A stretch of 64,000 nt of DNA, taken from positions 124,001-188,000 of the forward strand of contig JANBVO010000014.1 in the NCBI GenBank assembly GCA_030052745.1, in the 5' to 3' direction. This stretch comes from Pleurostoma richardsiae. Taxonomy: Eukaryota > Ascomycota > Sordariomycetes > Calosphaeriales > Pleurostomataceae. The notes under the pieces are model-generated. The model made no database searches, had not been told where the DNA came from, and saw nothing but the letters and a program-made list of their open reading frames with translations. A program made the position numbers and the translations under genes. Each line of letters opens with the position of its first letter. The stretch's first letter is position 1. Positions 56,001 through 64,000 of the stretch are shown here, in pieces.

Positions 56001-57636
56001 CCATGCAGTCCGGCACTTACTGGTACCACGCGCACATTGGTGGCCAATACATCGACGGCTTCCGCGGTCCTCTCATCATAAAGGATCCTGCTCCGCCGTA
56101 TGGGAAGGTCGATCAGGAGCTCACCCTGACCCTCTCGGACGTGTACCATCAGGAAGCGCCCTACCTGATCCATAATTACCTGTCCTCCGACAACACGGAT
56201 ACCACCGGCGGTGCTGAGCCGGTCCCAGATTCCGCGCTCATCAACGAGGCGCAGAACGTGAAGTTCTCGATTGCGCCGGGCAAGACATATCTGTTCCACA
56301 TCATCAACATGGGCGCTCTTGCAGGTATGTACCTGCAGTTCGACCAGCATACCATGACTGTGGTGGAGGTCGACGGCGTCTTTACCCAGCCGAAGAACTA
56401 TACGCAGCTGTTCGTAGCTGTCGCGCAGCGCTACAGTGTCATTGTGCAGGCGAAGGCGGATAGCAGCAGCAATTTTGCTATTGTGGCCTCAATGAACACA
56501 CAAATGTTCGGTGAGATGCAGCCGAGTCAGGGGGCGACCGTAAGTGTCTCTTCTATATACGTTCTACCTTCCTGTGTCCAGGACTGACACGACGAAAGGT
56601 TACTGGATGGCTTGTTTACGACGCGGCGAAGAGTCTCCCGACACCGTTCGCTTTGCAAGTCCAGCCGTTCGACGATTCCGTGCTTGTGCCTTACGATCAG
56701 ACGCCACTATTTGATCCACCCTCTCAGACGTAAGGACTCACTCCCTTTTTAGACCCTTTATGCATGCTGGATGCTGACTTTTTCGGCAGTATCTACCTGA
56801 CAGCAAGCTTTGGCGCCAATATCAATGGCTCAACTCGTGCGTTATGGAATGGTCTGACATATGTGTCGCCCAAGGTGGGTGCAGAACATCCTTCCTTGAG
56901 CCCCTTCTCCGATTCATGCTTAAGCCTCAACATACCCGTTTCCCAATCATAGATGCGTCGTCTGATCTTGACTTCTTAGGTTCCTACACTCTATAGCGCC
57001 CTCACCGCTCCCGATGACGTTATCACAAACCCGTCCATCTACGGCACCAACACTAACCCCTTTGTGCTGCCGTACGGCGCCGTCGTCGAGCTGGACATCA
57101 ACAATCACGATGATCGCGGCCATCCCTTCCATCTGCACGGTCACAACTTCCAGGTGATCTGGCGCTCCGATGGTGGCGCTAACTTCCCAGGGCTCTTCGC
57201 CAACCCAGCCGTGCCCATGCGCCGCGACACCGTCGTTATCTACGCCCAGGGCTCCGCCACCATCCGCTTCGTCGCAGACAACCCAGGCATCCAGCTCTTC
57301 CACTGTCACTCCGAGTGGCACGTTGAAGCTGGGCTGACAGCAACCTTCGTCGAGGCACCGGCCGAGCTGAAGGCCGCCAAGCCATACATACCCGTCAGCC
57401 ACCGGGACGTGTGCGATAAGCACGGCATCGCGAGGAAGGGAAACGCGGCGGGAAATAACAAGAACTGGTTGGATCTGACGGGCCAGAACACGGATCCGCC
57501 GGCGAACTATTGGGGGTAAGCTCCTCCCCCTCCTCTCTCTTTTCCTTGTGGCTCGGGTTCACATAATCCCCCTTCTCGATCGGAGATCGCGAGACTGACA
57601 TTCGACACTAGAGCGCTTGTAAATCCACCAGCGTGA
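53082..57636 (+). CDS. Secreted PQQ-type beta-propeller fused to Fet3-like multicopper oxidase
   Basis: Fourteen exons: 53082..53168, 53235..53622, 53677..53949, 54004..54124, 54188..54455, 54531..54573, 54630..54650, 54703..54778, 54828..54984, 55034..56539, 56599..56729, 56790..56874, 56980..57515 and 57612..57636, giving 1238 aa. Signal peptide at 1–20. Residues ~30–541 form a quinoprotein-like propeller (LRVLDGLTGTVLFTRI, VYVMDADNLGGF, SLYAYKFGFDANGKPVF). Residues ~542–705 are a Ser/Thr linker. Residues ~706–1238 are three cupredoxin domains with all four copper motifs: HFHG (766), WYHAH (810, HAH rather than the usual HSH), HPFHLHGH (1100) and HCHSEWH (1160). Propeller, linker and oxidase are joined inside one 1506-base exon, so the fusion does not depend on splicing. 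Body and IGGQYIDGFRG-type motifs resemble Fet3, but there is no C-terminal membrane anchor. Confidence 0.88.
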
Positions 57637-58916
57637 GCTCTTGCCAGCTCTGACAATACGGCATGGTTATTCTAGCTATCCTGGAGATAATGGCGAAAGC
57701 TTCGTTGTGCTCAGGTCGGCACGAGCCCGCCAAATATGACCAGGGGCGGGCGTTTCAGCTTTGCTTGCCGCATTTGTACAGTATAAGTCGATCGCTATTA
57801 ATGACTGGTTTTCGTCTCCTCGGGCGCCCTGCTCGGGTACAGGTGTTGTTTTTTCGGATGGCCGATGACAAGGTGTCTCTAATACGTAAGAATATCTACG
57901 CAGTCCCAGTCAGGCGGCCACCTGAAGAACATGGTGAAGAGCTGCTAGAACTTGCACGCGAAGCCAATCTTCAGTGACATGGACAGCTCCATAGGTGAGT
58001 CTCGAGAGTGAGGCTTGTGAAATGTGAGGATCTTGAAGTCGAGAGGCGAAGATGTATGAGGGGGAGCCCTGATTCGCAATGAGCCGGAGATCCCCGGGCC
58101 TACCAGGGGATTTGCTTATCAGGCTGTTCCAGTTGTTTCTGCAAGCCAAACCGTCTGGGATTAGAGGATGGATTATAGATAGCTGCCAGCAGCAGAGCTA
58201 CGCGACCTGTGCGCGCTGATCCACGGTGATGGTACGATAAGTATGAAGTAAATCGCAAGCCTCTCACCGGCAGATGAAATTCACGGGCGTGCTGATCGGA
58301 AGAACATCTAACGTGCGGTCCGCGTTGATAGTAAACCCCCCAGTCGCTCATTTCATCTGTCTTGTTGATACTGGTCCGGGCGAGGCAGGCTCCCCAGAGA
58401 CCCAGAAAGAGAGCCGTGCTTATCTCCCGCCCCCGCTCCGGTCGTGGCAACGGGGATCGGGTCCGGCCCGACTGCCGCTCAGGGATGCTAAGTTTCTCGA
58501 TAGGGCCTCGCTATGTCGTTCCCATCCTATCAAGGATGGAGGACGAACAGCGTCGGGCTGCGCGACTCCACCGCTGACGAATGCTTGTGTGGTGATAAGG
58601 CATGATTCCAGGCGCTTGGAGCAGTCTATTATGTATTCCGTGTGTCCAAACGGCGGTTTCGCCATATTTAGCGTGGTTCACACTATCACTAGGGTAGAAG
58701 GTCGATGCAACATCTCGCGGTCCCTGTTGATAACGTGCTACACTATCGGGATGGCGATAGCAAGACGCCGATCCTTGGACATGATAAACCCCGGGAGCCA
58801 GCTCACGCGTCCTGGCCAAGAATGCTTGTTCAGTGTGCGTCGCCTTGGCCTCTCTGCGCTTGTCTCGCAGAGCTCGAAAAGTCCTGGAGGGTACCATTAC
58901 CATAGTAAACGCAGAC
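57637..58916. other. Intergenic, no gene seen
   Basis: About 1.28 kb between two same-strand genes. It holds the oxidase 3' end and the OPT transporter promoter. Open frames on both strands (e.g. 58274–58975, 58511–59029 reverse) have no motif. Confidence 0.5.
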
Positions 58917-61900
58917 ATGGCTACCGAAATCCAGCGGGTCAATTCAGACCTACCAAGGCCGGCAAATTCGGATGATGATGGATCGGATATCGAGAAGAAG
59001 AACGTTACCCGCACCAACGTGTCGGACATCGAGGCCGTGGCCTATGCTGACCCAGACTTCTCTGATGAGACCAAGGCGTTCCTGCATAGGGCTGACCATA
59101 CCGAGCTCACACCAGCTGAGGCTTTCAACTGGGATGTTCATGGTGACCAGTCTCCCTGTAGGTGACCTGCTCAATGAAATGAAGGCTCGCTGTCGGATTC
59201 TGGCGAATGCTAACCGTCCCCAGTCCCGGAAGTCGCTGCATGTGTGCCAAACACCGATGACACCAGTATCCCGTGCAACAGTAAGTCCTGCCAAAGTCTT
59301 CCCCTATCTATCTCATGCAGTAACATCCATCACCAGCATTCCGAGCTTGGGTTCTCACCACGGTCTTTGTTATTCTATTCTCTGGTGTCAACCAGTTCTT
59401 CGGTCTGCGTTACGTTGGTCTTCCTGTTCCTCCAAGTCATGCAGACTATTAACAGACCTGGGGCAGCCATCCCTATCAATTGGTTATGTCGTTGCTCAGC
59501 TTCTTGTCTTCCCCATCGGTCGAGCATGGGAGAAGCTCCCTCGATGGCGAGTCCCCTTGGGCAAATTGTCCTTCGACATCAACCCGGGGCCATTCACCAT
59601 CAAGGAGCATGCATTGATTGTTATTGTAAGATTAATCCCGCTTTCGCAACTTTATCCAGTCTATTGTTATCATTCACTAACTTTTAAAAACCTAGTGTGT
59701 GAACATCAGCGCCAACGTCGCATACGCTTCGGGGTCCCTGGTCGCGATCATCAGCCCTGTGTATTGGAACCGCGACTATGGAGCTGGCTTCGGGTTCCTT
59801 TACCTCTTGACCACACAGATGCTCGGGTGAGTTCTAATGGAAGGAACGTGCGTGTCCTAAGCTGACATGCTCTTTAGGTTTGGGCTTGCTGGCCTCTCCC
59901 GTCGATGGCTTGTATACCCTGCAGCGCTCATCTGGCCTTCGTCACTCTCATCAACGGTCTTGTTCCGCGCTCTCCATGAACCACAGGAGAAATCACCGGC
60001 CAATGGATGGACACTCTCGCGATACCGCTTCTTCAGCTACTTCACCATCTTTGCCTTCGTCCTCTTCTGGTTCCCTGACTATATCTGGACGAGTCTCGGT
60101 ACCTTCGCTTTCATCACCTGGATTGTCCCTCACAACCAGAAAGTGAACACGATCTTCGGGGTCAGTATCTTCGGTATGCAAGTTGCGTGAACTTGAAGCT
60201 GACTTTTTGAAGATGAACTCTGGACTTGGCTTGTTGCCTCTGAGCATTGACTGGACTCAAATCACCTACGCCGGCACGCCCCTGACGACGCCCTTCTATA
60301 TCACCTGTAATGCCTTTGCCGTGGTGGTCCTATTCTACCTGTTCCTGTCACCGATCCTGTACTACACGAATGTATGGAACAGCGCTTAGTGAGTTCCAAT
60401 CCTGTCTCTATGTTTCTCACACCAGTCCCCGCGGCTTGCATGCGTCGCAGAACTGACAACAGGAACAGTCTACCACTTCTGTCCTCCAGCACTTTTGACA
60501 ACACCGGGAAGTCGTACAACATCTCCCGGGTCGTCGACTCAAACCTCAACTTTGTACTGAGCAAGTATGAGGCTTACTCCCCCATGTACATCTCCATGTC
60601 GTACTCGCTTACGTACGCCCTGTCCTTCGCCGCCGTGACCGCCATCGTCTTTTACACGTATCTGTACAACGGCTCTGAGATCTGGGCCAAGTTCAAGAAC
60701 GCGCGACATGGCGGCGAGGACATCCACAAGCGGCTCATGAACAATTACAAGGAGGTGCCTGACTGGTGGTACGGCATCCTCACAGTCGTCGTTCTTGGCC
60801 TTGGCATCCTGACGGTGAACTACTGGGACTCGGGCCTTCCGGTCTGGGGATTCATTGTGGTTTGTTTCGGCATGGGGGTGCTACTGATTGTGCCGGAGGG
60901 TATTCTTGAAGGGACAACAAACCAGAGAATGTTAGGAGCAGCTCCCCTTATATTGGCATATGAAAGTCGGCTAACGACACTAATTCCAGCTTCCTGAACA
61001 TCATTACCGAGCTTATTGCTGGATACGCTTGGCCCGGCAAACCCATTGCTAACATGATGGTTAAGTGCTATGGCTACAACTCGGTTAAGCACGGCATGGA
61101 CTTTGCTCAAGACCTGAAGCTTGGGCAGTACATGGTATGTTTCTATCTCTCCTACCATTTCGGGAGACTAACTGTCACCTTGCAGAAAATCCCTCCTCGA
61201 GTACTCTTTGTTGGACAGATTTACTCGTCCATCTTGGCAACAATGACCCAAGTTGGTGGTGAGTACCAATCTCTAACACACCTCCTACCTAGAAGGAGGT
61301 TTGTAAATAACGACGTTACAAGTGCTCCGGTGGATGATTGGTCATATTCCGAAACTGTGTGATCCAAAGAACACTCAACGCTTCACCTGCAACGGTGCTA
61401 AGGTTGTGTACAACGCGTCGCTGATTTGGGGCACCATCGGCCCTCAGAGGATGTTCCAGTCTGGACAGGTGTACAGCGGAATCATGTACTTCTTCTTGAT
61501 CGGAGTACGTCATATTTCATTCCTGGGAGAACCCGGCAGCCGTGTGTTGTACTGACGTATTGCTTGCTTTTAAGCCGGTGGTCACCATCCTCGTATATCT
61601 TGTTTACCGCCGATATCCCAACAGCTGGGTCCGATACATCAACGTGCCAGTATTTTTTAATGCAGCAGGCAACATTCCACCAGCCAACACGAGTATGGCC
61701 CTTAAAATAACCTCTGAGACCCTTGAGAGAGCTAATTCTGACGTTCTGCAGCCCAATACTCGCTCTGGTTCATATTCGGCTTCATCTTCAACCACCTCAT
61801 CCGGAGACGCGCCTTTGATTGGTGGAAACGATATAACTGTAGGTCCCATGCTTAAAACGCTTTACTTCCTGTTATCAATGTTTCTAACAACGTCTGCTAC

Positions 61901-62104
61901 CTCTTCGCAGACCTCCTCCAGGCGGCCATGGATACGGGCACGGCGCTCGCCACGATTATCATCTTCTTCTGTCTCAGCTATCACAGTGTCAACTTCAACT
62001 GGTGGGGAAACAGTGTGGGATCGAATACAGATGACTCCAACTCAGTGCCGTGGCTAAAGGTTCCCACGGGTGGCCACTTTGGCAAGGGTCCCGGAGAGTT
62101 CTGA
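58917..62104 (+). CDS. OPT-family oligopeptide transporter (ISP4 type)
   Basis: Fourteen exons: 58917..59157, 59224..59280, 59337..59413, 59467..59625, 59696..59826, 59878..60160, 60213..60388, 60469..60930, 60990..61134, 61186..61258, 61323..61504, 61575..61692, 61752..61838 and 61911..62104, giving 794 aa. Typical OPT landmarks: [40 protein letters not shown], the NPG element in [32 protein letters not shown]-type [24 protein letters not shown]-like [14 protein letters not shown] and the C-terminal [19 protein letters not shown]. About 14–16 helices are predicted by eye. Fungal members import small peptides or glutathione with protons at the plasma membrane. It lies 1.3 kb downstream of the multicopper oxidase fusion gene on the same strand. 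Confidence 0.93.
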
Positions 62105-62974
62105 GCTCCAAGGCTTCTTCCCTTCTACACCGATCACGGATACATCTTCAACAACCGGCGCGTCGCTGTGCCCACGAGGCAATTATGGGTTCCTGAACGG
62201 CTCTGGTGGTATCTTGACGGTATATTTGCGACTGTGCCACATGTGTTGGTTAAGCCTCTAGACGTTCATTAAGGCCCCATGCAACATACAGAGCACAGTG
62301 AATCCGCTCTTTATTGACAGAATATATCACTTTTATAAAGTTTGAAGAGGGGAGCCTGATGTGGTTCTCCCAAGGTTGCGCTTCACAGCACAGGCGGTGT
62401 AGTATTGTTTCTGTCGGATACCGTAGAGACGGCCGTTCGAGGAGTAATGTGGCATGCAACGCCCCCTCAATTTTCAACTGCATCCTGCCAAGAAGCTCAC
62501 ATGTGTACTGCCTCCTAGCTACAATGAGACACACTGCTCTACTGGGATGCACTACTTGGGAAATGAAACGAACAACTATCTATATAGCTTCCACCATTAC
62601 CATACCGCCTTCTCATCGGTCTACGAGTTTAGCTGGTCATTATGTCCGATATTTAGTCGTGTTGCACCGAGAAACCCCAGCAAAAAACTTTGCGCGTCTC
62701 GATGGGGGCCCAGAGTACGTGCCTACCTAATTCATACTTTTCTCTTTTAGATAGTCACATTCAACGAGAGCCAATGCACGCACTTAGGAATTGAGAACCG
62801 AATAAGACCTTCAAGGCTATCATTGTTTTCTCATGTGGCTGTGATGTCGACCACGCGGCATGGTTCAGTGTTATAAAGGCATAAAATACACGAGAATATA
62901 TACGCACAGATGTACACACAAACAAAAAACAAGATAGATGAACAGGACAATCCTCAACTACGGCGCTTGGTCAT
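62105..62974. other. Convergent intergenic, no gene seen
   Basis: About 870 bases between converging genes. It should contain both 3' ends. Open frames at 62250–62552 (reverse) and 62314–62730 lack motifs. An AT-rich stretch lies at about 62870–62940. Confidence 0.5.
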
Positions 62975-64000
62975 TTAAGCAGTGCTCGTGGCAGCCGCGC
63001 TGCTCACAGAGCTGGCGGAGCTGCCAAAGCCACCACCGAGAGATGGGGAGTCGTCGTTGGCAACGCCACCATCGGCGTAATAGAAAGCAGCGGGAGTGAT
63101 ACTCTGGGTCTCGGTGGTGTTGATGCCAAAAGCAAGCCAGGCAAACAAGCCGTCGGACACGTCGTCGCCGAGAAGGGTGTACTCATGGAAGGGGTCAACG
63201 CCGTCCGTGGCAGTCTCCTCGCTTAAGATAGAGTCGTCGGCGTTGGTTGTGAGCACCTGAGTATTTGTGCTATAGGGATCAAGCACCTCAACTGCAGAGA
63301 TAAGGGTCTGATCGAAGAAGGCCTGGCCAACATGGCTTGCGGTAACTTCGTTGCCCAAGGTTCCGTTGGGGTAGATAGTGGCGTTGGTGTGAACCATCAG
63401 GTGAATGTGAGTGGCTCGAGAAGTGTAGTGGCCGGGGAAGATGGTCTCGAACTGCGTAACTCCATCGGAGTCTGTCGGCTGGATACCGCGCAGGAAAGTC
63501 TTGTCAATGTTGACCTCATCCGAGGAGTCACCGTTTCCAGAGGCGACGATGCCCGAGTAAACACCAGTCGCGTTGCAGTGCCACATTTCAAGGTAGACGT
63601 TGGGGACGGGTTCACAGGTGTCAACGTCAATGACCTGGTAATCAATGATAGTGTCGACACCTTCTTGGTCCTCTCGAACATCACGTCTGATGTACTCGCC
63701 GCCGACGTCTATATATCGCGGTCAGTATCGAAGCTCCGGGAAATATTACCAAGTAGGAACACATTACTTACAGTAAGGGCCTTGTGTGACGTCAGGGGTC
63801 AAGATACAGGAGTTGTTACCACTGAAGAGGGTCGCGGCATCGGTGTTCACAGTGTATCCGAGACCAGTTTCGTTGTGAGATGTAGCCAAAACGGTGTCGA
63901 GGTCACGTTTCTTCAAGCCGCGCTTGGCCCTGGCCTTCTCGAGCGCAGCAGTTCGGCGGGCGACATTGCGCTTGTCAACGCCGCGGGCCTTCAGCTTGGC
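62975..64000 (-). CDS. Extracellular intradiol ring-cleavage dioxygenase, 5' end outside window
   Basis: Exons complement(63772..>64000) and complement(62975..63708). About 320 residues are visible; the signal peptide and start are beyond the right edge. The first visible part is basic and helical (VARRTAALEKARAKRGLKKR). The catalytic domain follows: CILTPDVTQGPYY joined by splicing to VGGEYIRRDVRED, then DVDTCEPVPNVYLEMWHCN and FETIFPGHYTSRATHIHLMVH. The Tyr/Tyr/His/His Fe(III) ligands of intradiol (catechol 1,2- or protocatechuate 3,4-type) dioxygenases are present in these motifs. The Ser/Ala-rich C-tail (GGGFGSSASSVSSAAATS) is usual in the secreted fungal subfamily, which cleaves catechols and lignin- or tannin-derived phenols outside the cell. 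Substrate not deducible. Confidence 0.9.

Overview
The window looks like nuclear DNA of a filamentous ascomycete (Pezizomycotina, most likely a Sordariomycete). Protein-coding genes are split by short GT–AG introns of about 50–100 bases with CTAAC/CTGAC-like branch sites. Gene families typical of moulds are present: Zn2Cys6 regulator with fungal_trans domain, ACS-type MFS carrier, CAP10/GT90, DUF3292, DUF4360, ApsB-like CM1 protein, Fet3-like multicopper oxidase and ISP4-type OPT carrier. I assigned exons by hand from reading frame, splice signals and family continuity. No rRNA, tRNA or CRISPR was recognised.

Layout. 0–2.1 kb: two paralogous 2-oxoglutarate/Fe(II) oxygenases head to head; the left one runs off the edge. 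2.9–9.5 kb: a probable aromatic-acid (gentisate) catabolic group made of a Zn2Cys6 regulator, gentisate 1,2-dioxygenase and an ACS-family transporter. 10.3–17 kb: a mitochondrial transcription factor/rRNA dimethylase-like protein and a GT90 glycosyltransferase. 17–24.6 kb: a gene-poor, partly AT-rich stretch with two odd genes, a short membrane-anchored Hsp70-like ATPase and a PD-(D/E)XK-nuclease-like protein. 24.6–38 kb: arginase, a four-helix membrane protein, a 73-aa hydrophilic protein, an amidohydrolase, a Cys-rich single-pass membrane protein, a GT71-like mannosyltransferase and a secreted DUF4360 protein. 38.9–51 kb: an ApsB-like coiled-coil protein, a DUF3292 membrane protein and mannose-6-phosphate isomerase. 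53–64 kb: an oxidative/extracellular group made of a large secreted multicopper oxidase, an OPT oligopeptide transporter and an extracellular intradiol dioxygenase cut by the right edge.

The most unusual item is the 53.1–57.6 kb gene. It encodes one secreted protein in which a PQQ-type beta-propeller is joined through a ~164-residue Ser/Thr linker to a complete Fet3-like multicopper oxidase. Its model needs a GC–AG intron and a 21-base microexon. The second unexplained signal is a ~180-bp sequence present twice in the same orientation (30.31 and 44.15 kb) with a nearly invariant core in otherwise unrelated intergenic DNA.

The oxygenase promoter and the gentisate dioxygenase promoter both contain CGG…CCG inverted repeats with CACTA between the arms. 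This suggests, but does not prove, shared control by the neighbouring Zn2Cys6 protein.
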